Positions 17,114 to 24,146 of a stretch of 64,000 nt of DNA are shown here, one piece after another. The translations under genes and the position numbers were made by a program. The DNA is from Cohnella endophytica (lineage in GTDB: Bacteria; Bacillota; Bacilli; Paenibacillales; Paenibacillaceae), in assembly GCF_003628305.1 (NCBI RefSeq), contig NZ_RBZM01000009.1:62001-126000 (forward strand), read 5' to 3'. The notes beneath the pieces are model-generated. The model did no database searches, was not told the DNA's origin, and saw only the letters and a list, made by a program, of their open reading frames with translations. Position 1 is the stretch's first letter. The number at the start of each line of letters is the position of its first letter.

Positions 17114-18085
17114 TCAAAACAGGGCATATTCGGAATTGATTTTCCGAATAATCCAGTTCACGGTCATGATAAGAACGAATCCGAAGATCGATTGGTACAC
17201 CCCGGCCGCCGTAGCCAGACCGACGTCGAAGGTCACCTTGAGCGAGCGGAAAACGTAAGTGTCGAGAATGTCCGTCGTATCGTAGAGAAGTCCGTTGTTG
17301 CCGATCATCTGGTAGAACAGCTCGAACTGCCCTTTCATAATGCTGCCGAGCGCGAATAACAGCAGGACGACGAACGTCGTTTTTAACATCGGGATCGTAA
17401 TGTTCCATATGCGCTGGAAAATGTTCGCCCCATCGATCTTGGCCGCTTCGTAGTATTCGTCGCTGATCCCGGTGATAGCCGCCAAGTAGATGACCATGCT
17501 GTAGCCGAGGTGTTTCCACAAGTAGAAGATGATGATCAAGAAAATCCATGCTCCGGGTTTGCTGTAGATGTCTACCGGTTGCGCTCCCAAGCCCTTCAGA
17601 ACCGTGTTTAGGAAGCCGCGCTCATAGTTGAACATGTTGTAAACGATGACGCTAAGTATGACGAACGAGATGAAATAAGGCAGGAATAAGACCGATTGCG
17701 TAATTTTCTTGAACCATTTGCCCTGGAGCTCGCTGACTAAGATCGCCAGGAAGATGGCTAGGACATTGCCGAGCAAGATGAAGGCGGCATTATAGCCTAG
17801 CGTGTTGAGGGTAAGCTGGACAAGCTTGCCCGACTTCCATAGAAATTCGAAGTTTTGCAGTCCGACGAACGGCGAATTGAACAAGCTGGAGTTGAAATCG
17901 AACTGAACGAACGCGTAGTAGATGCCGACCATCGGCGTATAGGAATTAATGAGGAAAAAAGCGATCGTCGGGAAAAGCATCAGGAATAAAATACGGTTCG
18001 TGACGAGCTCGTGCAGCAATCCCCTCTTTTTATTCGCGTTAATGGCGCTATTCGTCTTTATCGCGGTATTCGTCGTTACGGCCAT
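17114..18085 (-). CDS. Sugar ABC transporter permease (LplB/MalF-like)
   Basis: About 323 residues from the chosen ATG at 18085, which has AGAAGGAGG 7 bases upstream; the longer open frame to 18142 lacks an RBS. Six helices (first around ILFLMLFPTIAFFLI). The EAA loop is EYYEAAKIDGANIFQRIWNITIPMLK. It is the first gene of the operon and pairs with the permease at 16208-17101. Two direct repeats about 100-200 bp upstream are plausible binding sites for the AraC-type regulator. Confidence 0.93.
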   Translation of the reverse strand: MAVTTNTAIKTNSAINANKKRGLLHELVTNRILFLMLFPTIAFFLINSYTPMVGIYYAFVQFDFNSSLFNSPFVGLQNFEFLWKSGKLVQLTLNTLGYNAAFILLGNVLAIFLAILVSELQGKWFKKITQSVLFLPYFISFVILSVIVYNMFNYERGFLNTVLKGLGAQPVDIYSKPGAWIFLIIIFYLWKHLGYSMVIYLAAITGISDEYYEAAKIDGANIFQRIWNITIPMLKTTFVVLLLFALGSIMKGQFELFYQMIGNNGLLYDTTDILDTYVFRSLKVTFDVGLATAAGVYQSIFGFVLIMTVNWIIRKINSEYALF

Positions 18086-18185
18086 GCGGCGACCTCCTTC
18101 TGTGTATGCCCCGCGTCTCGGCGACCGGGATACAATCAGCATATCGGAGGGTTGGGACGCTTCCTAGTGAACAATGAAGACAACC

Positions 18186-18282
18186 GTGAAGTATTGCGCT
18201 TTCGGGGATTGGAGGATGCTGACTTTCGTGAAAAGTGGAGGGTGAACAAAGGCTTAGTGGGTGTAGTATGTTGCTTTCGGGG
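18186..18282 (-). promoter_or_regulatory. Direct repeats upstream of the sugar transporter operon
   Basis: Two 22-mers at 18186-18207 and 18261-18282 agree at 18 positions; both read (on the plus strand) GTG-x-AGTAT, then GCTTTCGGGG, with exactly 75 bp between their starts. A weaker relative (GACTTTCGTG) lies between them. Direct repeats 100-200 bp upstream of a start are the usual arrangement for AraC-family activators. The rest of the 18086-18359 gap shows nothing else clear. Confidence 0.45.
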
Positions 18283-18359
18283 GTGAGGCGTGGACAGCCA
18301 AAACGAGCTACTCTGCCCGAAACGCTGTTGAGCCGCAACCGAAAGGAATCAATGAAAAA

Positions 18360-18383
18360 GGCGGCTCCGAATTCGGAGCCGCC
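18360..18383 (-). terminator. Terminator of the small acidic protein gene
   Basis: A perfect 24-bp palindrome (GGCGGCTCCGAA and its complement) followed on the minus strand by TTTTT. Confidence 0.85.
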
Positions 18384-18390
18384 CTTGCCA

Positions 18391-18621
18391 CTATTCGTCC
18401 TCTTTAATAGGCACTTTGTTATATCGGCCGTCGACTTCGTCCGCCATCGAACGATACAGCTTCGTTTCTTCGACGATCGGATCCTTCTTCGTCTGCACGC
18501 GGATTTCCCACTTCGGTAGCAATCGTTTGACGGCTTCTTCTTCGGATTGTTCGCTCGAACCGTCAGCGTTCTCCCCCGCCAAACTGCGAGCCAGCAGCTC
18601 TTCTGCTTCTTTACGCTCCAA
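18391..18621 (-). CDS. Small acidic protein of unknown function
   Basis: I do not recognise this 76-82 residue protein. It is rich in Glu and Lys, with no membrane segment; the middle KRLLPKWEIRVQTKKDPIVEETKLYRSMADEV could be two helices. The open frame starts at GTG 18639, but GGAGG lies 8 bases before a TTG at 18621, which I prefer. A perfect terminator follows directly, which supports it as a real transcription unit. It is the only gene between the sugar transporter and the inositol phosphatase. Confidence 0.6.
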   Translation of the reverse strand: MERKEAEELLARSLAGENADGSSEQSEEEAVKRLLPKWEIRVQTKKDPIVEETKLYRSMADEVDGRYNKVPIKEDE

Positions 18622-18679
18622 TGTCAACGCCTCCGTCACCTATAAAGTCAGTTTCTAGGATGGACGAATATTCGCGATC

Positions 18680-19531
18680 TCATGTACCCGAAGCCGCTTT
18701 GAGCTCCGCAACGAGCGCATCATGCACTAGTCCGTTACTGGCAACGACGTTGCGTACGCCCAAGTGATATGGCTCTCCGCCGATATCCGACATGCGGCCT
18801 CCCGCTTCTTCGACGAGTAACGAACCCGCCGCGATATCCCATGAGCTTAAGTTATACTCCCAGAATCCGCTTAACCGTCCCGCCGCCACGTAAGCCAAAT
18901 GCAAAGCCGCCGAACCGGCGACTCGAAGGTTGCGAACCTGCGGAGCCAATGCTTGAATGCTCTTAAGGTTCGCTGGCAATGCAACGTGCTGATCGGCCGG
19001 GAATCCAGTTGCCAGCAAGCTTTGATTCAGCGCATTTTCCGGAGATGCCTTCATCTTGCGCCCGTGAACGTAAGCGCCCTTGCCCCTTTCCGCCACGAAC
19101 AGCTCGTCCCGCGACGGATCGTACACGACGCCGACGATGACTTGTCCACGGTGAGCTAGCGCGATCGACACCGAGTAGAACGGGAATCCGTGCACGTAAT
19201 TCGTAGTACCGTCCACGGGATCGACGATCCACAAATATTCAGCCTCGCTCTTCTCCTTCAAAGCTCTTGCCGAAGCTTCCGGACCGGGCTCCACGCCTTC
19301 TTCGCCTAAGAAAGAATGGGTCGGAAAGTGAGTCCCGATCAGATTTCGAATCATCCGCTCGGCACCCTTGTCCACTTCCGTAACGAGATCATGCATCGAA
19401 TATTTCGTATCCAATTGAGTGATATTACCCAATTTGCTCTTAATCCATTCGCCGGCCTTGGCCGCGCAGTTAACGGCTACCGCCGTAAAGCTCTTGCCGC
19501 CGATTACGCTTTCCGGCTGGTTGGCTTCCAT
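18680..19531 (-). CDS. Inositol monophosphatase family protein
   Basis: About 283 residues from the ATG at 19531 (AGAGGG 6 bases upstream of it; another ATG at 19537). Cytoplasmic Mg-dependent phosphatase. Motif 1 DPVDGTTNYVHGFP (metal-binding Asp residues), motif 2 WDIAAGSLLVEEAGG, and the Glu pair in FLGEEG are all present. Substrates in this family include inositol phosphates, fructose-1,6-bisphosphate, NADP and PAP, and cannot be separated by sequence here. It is a single gene. Confidence 0.93.
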   Translation of the reverse strand: MEANQPESVIGGKSFTAVAVNCAAKAGEWIKSKLGNITQLDTKYSMHDLVTEVDKGAERMIRNLIGTHFPTHSFLGEEGVEPGPEASARALKEKSEAEYLWIVDPVDGTTNYVHGFPFYSVSIALAHRGQVIVGVVYDPSRDELFVAERGKGAYVHGRKMKASPENALNQSLLATGFPADQHVALPANLKSIQALAPQVRNLRVAGSAALHLAYVAAGRLSGFWEYNLSSWDIAAGSLLVEEAGGRMSDIGGEPYHLGVRNVVASNGLVHDALVAELKAASGT

Positions 19532-19646
19532 GGTCATCCCTCTAATCTTTGAAATCGGTTCCAACGACGTTGTCGTTATTCTCTTATTCTATACGAAAAC
19601 GCAATCAAACGGTTGCGGCAAACGCACAAAAGACCGCCACTGGAGC

Positions 19647-19685
19647 AAAAAAGCCTTTTGCCCATCCTGCGGAAGGGGCAAAGGC
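19647..19685 (-). terminator. Terminator of fabI
   Basis: On the minus strand GCCTTTGCCC pairs with GGGCAAAAGGC (10 bp, one bulge) and TTTTTT follows. Confidence 0.85.
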
Positions 19686-19724
19686 TCACTCGCGTCAACG
19701 CTTACCATGCAACTTGATTGGTTA

Positions 19725-20492
19725 TTAACCGACGATATTATACCCGTTGTCCACATGCAACACTTCGCCCGTAATTCCGCGCGCCCAAGGGCTCATGAGA
19801 AACATCGCCGTGTCGCCGACATCGGACGCTTCGGTGTTGCGGCGAAGAGGTGCTTTCTCTTCCACATGCTTCAATATCGTATTGAAGCCCGCGATGCCTT
19901 TGGCCGCCAGCGTTCGGATTGGACCGGCGGAAATCGCGTTCACGCGAATATCTTGCGGGCCTAGGTCGCTTGCCAAGTAGCGAACGGAAGCTTCCAGTGC
20001 AGCTTTGGCAACGCCCATGACGTTATAGTTCTGGAGCGTGCGTTCCGCGCCGAGATATGTCAGCGTGACGATGCTTCCGCCTTCCGTCATCAATGGATAC
20101 AGCCTCTGCGCCACGGCCGTCAGCGAATACACGCTCACGTCGTGCGCCAGTGCGAATCCCGCACGCGAAGTATTCACGTACATTCCGTCCAATTCCTCCG
20201 CCTTGGCGAAAGCGATACAATGGGCTAATCCGTGCAGCGTGCCGACTTCTTCTTTCAATCGTACGGCTAACGCCTCGATATCCTCGTCCGAAGAAACGTT
20301 GCACTGCAAAGTTAAAGATCCCTCTATCGTATTAGCCAGCTTTTGCACGCGCTCCTCGACCCGTTCGTTCTCGTATGTAAACACGAGCCGCGCTCCTTGG
20401 GACGCAAGCGATTGCGCGATGGCCCATGCGATGCTGCGCTCGTTGGCAACGCCCATGACCACGATGTTCTTTCCTTCCAGCAATCCGTTCAT
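19725..20492 (-). CDS. fabI: Enoyl-[acyl-carrier-protein] reductase (NADH), FabI
   Basis: A 255-residue short-chain dehydrogenase fold enzyme performing the last reductive step of fatty acid elongation. The cofactor motif GVANERSIAWAIA and the catalytic Tyr146, Tyr156 and Lys163 (LTYLGAERTLQNYNVMGVAK) are at the standard FabI positions. C-terminal SPWARGITGEVLHVDNGYNIVG is typical. This is the triclosan-sensitive family. Start: ATG after GAGGGGG. It is a single gene with its own terminator. Confidence 0.95.
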   Translation of the reverse strand: MNGLLEGKNIVVMGVANERSIAWAIAQSLASQGARLVFTYENERVEERVQKLANTIEGSLTLQCNVSSDEDIEALAVRLKEEVGTLHGLAHCIAFAKAEELDGMYVNTSRAGFALAHDVSVYSLTAVAQRLYPLMTEGGSIVTLTYLGAERTLQNYNVMGVAKAALEASVRYLASDLGPQDIRVNAISAGPIRTLAAKGIAGFNTILKHVEEKAPLRRNTEASDVGDTAMFLMSPWARGITGEVLHVDNGYNIVG

Positions 20493-20643
20493 TCCGTGGA
20501 AATCCCCCTCGTCACAAGTAAGGATGCCGTTAAGAGAAGTCGAATCCTAGAGGTTGGCAACACCCTTCCATGTCCAACGTAACTTATTTCCACAGCGATT
20601 GCAACAGCGAATTAAGCCAAGCTCCGCTTGCATGTACGCGTTT

Positions 20644-21654
20644 TCAGGACAGAACTTCCATGCTGCCTCCATCGATGATTCGGATCGGTTCTCCAGCCTC
20701 TTCCAACGCCCGGAAATCGTCCATAAGCTGCAGCAATGCCCCGTCTTTTCTCTTCGCCTCGATCATGACGTCGATTGCGGGAGTCGATCCGGCAATTTCC
20801 ATTAGAAAACGAAAGAGCGGTTCGATCTCGACGTTGTCTGCGTGCCCCCGGGGATCGGATTCGCTCTTCGGACTAGACGCGTGGATCTTGGGCGGCAACA
20901 ACAACGGAGTGTTCGCGTGTTGCACGTTCCAGGCAAAGTCGTTCCAAGTACGCAGAATTCTCGGCCATAGGTCGGCAGCCTTTTCGTTGCCGGGATTAAC
21001 CGCATGATGATGGATGTCCAGAACCATCGGGGTGCCGACTGCTTCCGCGATTTCGAGCGTTTCCAAGGCGGTAAACGTTTTGTCATCGTTCTCCAACGTA
21101 ATTCGGCTCGTAATTCTCGGTTCGATCGCGCGAAATTGTTCGATGAATCTGCGGCTGGATGTCGGCTTGTCCCCGTAACTGCCCCCCACGTGAATATTGT
21201 TCGTGGCGCGCCCGTCCAGTCCCATCGCTTCGAGCATTCTCACATGGTATTTAAGATCGTTAATCGATTTGCGCAGCACATCTTCCCGAGGGGTGCTTAT
21301 TACCGTAAAATGATCCGGATGGAAAGAAACCCTCATGTTGTGATCGCGTGAGAACGCGCCGACTTCCGCGAACGAAGGGGCCAGGATGGGAAAAGGATCC
21401 CAATCGGCCAACTCCTCGTGGGTGGCGAGAGGAATCAATTTCGAAGTCATCCGGTATACATGCACGCCGAGGTAGCGATTGTGCTTCAGCAAACGCAGCG
21501 TATTATGTAAATTTTCCTCGGCGATTCGTTCGAGCCGTCTCAGCCCCGCCTCGCGGTCCTGCAGCTTGGAAAAGCTGGCCATCGTCATCGTCTTCGAGGG
21601 AGAAGCTTTCTCCAGTTCGACGGACATCGCTACGTATCCGAATCGTACGATCAT
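20644..21654 (-). CDS. uvsE: UV DNA damage endonuclease UvsE/UVDE
   Basis: About 336 residues from the ATG at 21654 (GGTGGA 7 bases upstream); the open frame runs on to a GTG at 21672. TIM-barrel metal-dependent endonuclease that nicks DNA 5' to UV photoproducts. Family motifs: MIVRFGYVAMS, RLLKHNRYLGVHVYRMTSKLIPL, RVSFHPDHFTVIS, TLENDD, VLDIHHHAVNP and DVMIEAKRKDGAL; the His, Asp and Glu residues in these are metal ligands. The enzyme is common in spore formers. The gene behind it (21693-22010) has the same orientation and could be co-transcribed. Confidence 0.95.
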   Translation of the reverse strand: MIVRFGYVAMSVELEKASPSKTMTMASFSKLQDREAGLRRLERIAEENLHNTLRLLKHNRYLGVHVYRMTSKLIPLATHEELADWDPFPILAPSFAEVGAFSRDHNMRVSFHPDHFTVISTPREDVLRKSINDLKYHVRMLEAMGLDGRATNNIHVGGSYGDKPTSSRRFIEQFRAIEPRITSRITLENDDKTFTALETLEIAEAVGTPMVLDIHHHAVNPGNEKAADLWPRILRTWNDFAWNVQHANTPLLLPPKIHASSPKSESDPRGHADNVEIEPLFRFLMEIAGSTPAIDVMIEAKRKDGALLQLMDDFRALEEAGEPIRIIDGGSMEVLS

Positions 21655-21692
21655 GCTCGTTCCACCGCCCACGGTTTTGTGTTCCTACGGGT

Positions 21693-22010
21693 TTAGGATT
21701 GCTCCCCGAAGAACATTTCATGTGCGAGCGAAGTCTGGACCCTTGCTTCCTCTTCCGTTAAGCGCCGAACGAGCTCCATCTCCACCTGCGTCACTTCTTC
21801 GCCTTGGAAGTTGATCTCGGCAATGGACGCGACGATCCGAACGATCGCGACCGCTTGATTGTCCGGAGCATACGCGATTACTTTCTGTCCCGTCGGGAAT
21901 ACCCGGAACTGTTTTTTGACCATTTTCCCCCGACCGTACTCGAGTAGCTCGTACAATTCTTGCTCCGACTTGAATTTGCAGACCGAATTGAACTCCGTTT
22001 GAAAGCCCAT
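21693..22010 (-). CDS. Conserved hypothetical protein, 105 residues
   Basis: I cannot name this protein. It starts MGFQTEFNSVCKFKSEQELYELLEYGRGKMVKKQFRV and has a beta-rich centre (QKVIAYAPDNQAVAIVRIVASIAEINF) followed by a helical VEMELVRRLTEEEARVQTSL. No signal peptide or membrane segment. Length and composition look like a small cytoplasmic protein conserved among Bacillales. It lies 38 bp upstream of uvsE in the same orientation, so it may share its transcript. Confidence 0.75.
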   Translation of the reverse strand: MGFQTEFNSVCKFKSEQELYELLEYGRGKMVKKQFRVFPTGQKVIAYAPDNQAVAIVRIVASIAEINFQGEEVTQVEMELVRRLTEEEARVQTSLAHEMFFGEQS

Positions 22011-22094
22011 GCGATTCCACCTTCCCTTTCCTGCCGCTGGCGCAGCTTATAAGTTTCATTATAACCTTCCGACCGGAGCTACGGAAAGACGACC

Positions 22095-22195
22095 TAATCC
22101 ACACCCCTTGCCTCTTCCATCCCTTATCTTATCCACGCGCTCAACCCGCCGTAAGACTGTCCACACTCCGAATGCAATTCCGATCGTTATCCACA
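22095..22195. promoter_or_regulatory. Cluster of DnaA-box-like sequences
   Basis: Four same-oriented matches to TTATCCACA in 101 bp: TAATCCACA (22095), TTATCCACG (22129), CTGTCCACA (22157) and a perfect TTATCCACA (22187). No dnaA, dnaN or AT-rich unwinding region is near, so this is not oriC; a DnaA-binding regulatory cluster is possible. The gap 22196-22369 shows nothing else I can name. Confidence 0.4.
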
Positions 22196-22369
22196 TGGTG
22201 ATAAGTTCGAAAATGTGCTTAAACGGGCATTTGTTCACATTTGGCTGTGGGTTGACGCTTGTTTTTGGGGACTACCTTCATTCGATCCGACTCGGTGACG
22301 GGATGGGTTGCCTCCGAACTTTTTCGATGTTGGGGATAAAGGAAATCCATAATCGAATATGCACAATTA

Positions 22370-22398
22370 ATGACATTTCCATCCATATGATGTACAAT
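22370..22398 (+). promoter_or_regulatory. Promoter of nuclease-like gene B
   Basis: ATGACA (22370-22375), 17-bp spacer, TACAAT (22393-22398). The start point would lie near 22405, about 18 bases before the leader hairpin, as in locus A. Confidence 0.55.
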
Positions 22399-22422
22399 CA
22401 CAGCATATCGCGAGTGAAGCAC

Positions 22423-22467
22423 ACCGCCACTTATCCCCCTTTCGGGGATCGGGGCGGTTATTTTTTT
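22423..22467 (+). terminator. Terminator-like leader hairpin upstream of gene B
   Basis: ACCGCC (22423-22428) pairs with GGCGGT (22453-22458), and ATCCCC (22433-22438) with GGGGAT (22444-22449); a 4x3 internal loop separates the two 6-bp helices. TTATTTTTTT follows (22458-22467). The upstream gene runs the other way, so this is a leader element. AGGAGG (22470-22475) comes directly after it. Confidence 0.65.
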
Positions 22468-22488
22468 GTAGGAGGTTGTTGATAACCG

Positions 22489-23148
22489 ATGAGCCAGTTT
22501 GAGTTAGCCTACCGCGTATGGCTGGACAAGCATATTGCCGAAAGCCGCGGCGAGCGCCGTCGCAGAATTAAAGAGCGCCACGGATTCGGAGAAAAAAGTT
22601 TGCTTGAGCACGCTTGGTGGCCCGTTATCGGAAACTTGGACGACATATGCCCGGAATACGAATTCGTCGATTCCGAAGGTAACCACGTCTTTATGGACTT
22701 CGCCTACATCCGACTCCCCAAACCGACCTGCCTCGAATCCGACAGCTTCGGTACGCATGCCCGGGATGCCGATCGATGGACGTTCTCTCGAGGGCTCGAC
22801 CGCCAGAACGAAATCGCCCTAGCAGGCTGGAACGTGCTGCGATTCTCGATCGACAAACTAAAAGAAAACCCCGAAGCCTGCCGCAAGCACCTTCGGACGA
22901 TGTTAACGAATTGGTATGGAAGCGACGAAGCGCATGTTCTCGAGCTTAATTTGTATCAACGGGAAATCTTGCGGTTGGCTACTCGTTCGTCCGAGCCGGT
23001 TACCGTAGATACCGTTCGTCAGGTTCTTGGACGTAGCGATAGATTCGCTCGCGAACAACTCCATCAGATGGTTGAAAACCGGATACTTGAGCCAGCGAGC
23101 GGACATCAACGGATTCGAAGTTACCGACTTAGACGGGACGCGAGATAG
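22489..23148 (+). CDS. PD-(D/E)XK nuclease-like protein with C-terminal winged-helix region (copy B)
   Basis: A 219-residue paralogue of 1679-2356. Shared blocks in order: WWPVIGNLDDICPEYEF (43-59), the nuclease core with Asp70 (FMDFAYIR), E-S-D at 83-85, His90, D-R-Q at 104-106 and GWNVLRFS (113-120), then NLYQREILRLATRS and a winged-helix-like REQLHQMVENRILEPASGHQRIRSYRL. The catalytic-type residues match DUF559/Vsr-like nucleases; activity is inferred. AGGAGG is 13 bases from the ATG, rather far, and no closer start exists. The TAG stop lies inside the ATAG that opens the first palindrome of the 19-unit array, so gene and array overlap. Function unknown. Confidence 0.8.
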   Translation: MSQFELAYRVWLDKHIAESRGERRRRIKERHGFGEKSLLEHAWWPVIGNLDDICPEYEFVDSEGNHVFMDFAYIRLPKPTCLESDSFGTHARDADRWTFSRGLDRQNEIALAGWNVLRFSIDKLKENPEACRKHLRTMLTNWYGSDEAHVLELNLYQREILRLATRSSEPVTVDTVRQVLGRSDRFAREQLHQMVENRILEPASGHQRIRSYRLRRDAR

Positions 23149-24106
23149 CGGAACCCTGTTCCGCTATTGAGGCCGTCCCTGCCCTTGGGCGCGAAATCCA
23201 TGCCCTTGGACGCGAAATAGCGGAACCCTGTTCCGCTATTGAGGCTGTCCGTGCCCTTGGACGCGAGATAGCGGAACCCTGTTCCGCTATTGGGGCCGTT
23301 CGTGCCCTTGGGCGCGAGATAGCGGAACCCTGTTCCGCTATTGAGGCCGTCCCTGCCCTTGGGCGCGAAATAGCGGAACCCTGTTCCGCTATTGGGGCCG
23401 TCCATGCCCTTGGACGCGAGATAGCGGAACCCTGTTCCGCTATTGGGGCTGTCCGTGCCCTCGGACGCGAAATAGCGGAAACCTGTTCCGCTATTGGGGC
23501 CGTTCGTTCCCTTGGACGCGAAATAGCGGAACTCTGTTCCGCTATTGGGGCTGTCCGTGCCCTTGGACGCGAAATAGCGGAACCCTGTTCCGCTATTGGG
23601 GCCGTTCGTTCCCTTGGGGGCGAGATAGCGGAACCCTTTTCCGCTATTGGGGCTGTCCGTGCCCTTGGACGCGAGATAGCGGAACCCTGTTCCGCTATTG
23701 GGGCCGTTCGTGCCCTTGGGCGCGAGATAGCGGAACCCTGTTCCGCTATTAGGGCCGTTCGTGCCCTTGGACGCGAGATAGCGGAACCCTTTTCCGCTAT
23801 TGGGGCCGTTCGTGCCCTTGGGCGCGAGATAGCGGAACCCTGTTCCGCTATTGGGGCCGTTCGTGCCCTTGAGCGCGAAATAGCGGAACCCTGTTCCGCT
23901 ATTGGGGCTGTCCGTGCCCTTGGACGCGAAATAGCGGAACCCTGTTCCGCTATTGGGGCCGTTCGTGCCCTTGGACGCGAAATAGCGGAACCCTGTTCCG
24001 CTATTGGGGCTGTCCGTGCCCTTGGTCGCGAAATAGCGGAACCCTGTTCCGCTATTGGGGCTGTCCGTGCCCTTGGACGCGAAATAGCGGAAACCTGTTC
24101 CGCTAT
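23145..24106. repeat. Array of 19 palindromes, 51-bp period, after gene B
   Basis: Nineteen 23-nt palindromes (arms ATAGCGGAAC and GTTCCGCTAT, centre CCT) start at 23145, 23217, 23268 and then every 51 bp to 24084; only the first interval is longer (72). The outer nine bases of each arm are identical in all 19 copies; the five variant copies (23472, 23523, 23625, 23778 and 24084) differ only in the central five bases. Spacers are 28 nt and nearly alike, in two classes (ctGTCCG with GGACG, ccGTTCG with GGGCG or GGACG). Because 51 is divisible by 3, the minus strand stays open for 333 codons as 17-residue repeats (NSGTGFRYFASKGTDSP type); I doubt it is translated. Confidence 0.95.
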
Positions 24107-24146
24107 TCCTCAGGCTACCCACGCCTCAAACATTCTGCAAGTGAAG

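Noticed and set aside
18048-18338. A 96-codon minus-strand open frame upstream of the sugar permease
   Set aside because: Overlaps the permease start and the regulatory repeats, has no RBS, and its composition does not look like a protein.
22095-22195. Replication origin
   Set aside because: DnaA boxes are present, but dnaA, dnaN and an AT-rich unwinding region are not.
23145-24106. CRISPR array
   Set aside because: The spacers are near-identical rather than unique, the repeats are short palindromes and no cas genes are near.
23121-24122. A 333-codon minus-strand open frame of 17-residue repeats (GTGFRYFA type)
   Set aside because: It is the readout of the 51-bp palindrome array, whose period is a multiple of three. 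No RBS is seen before its start, and conservation follows the palindrome, not codons.
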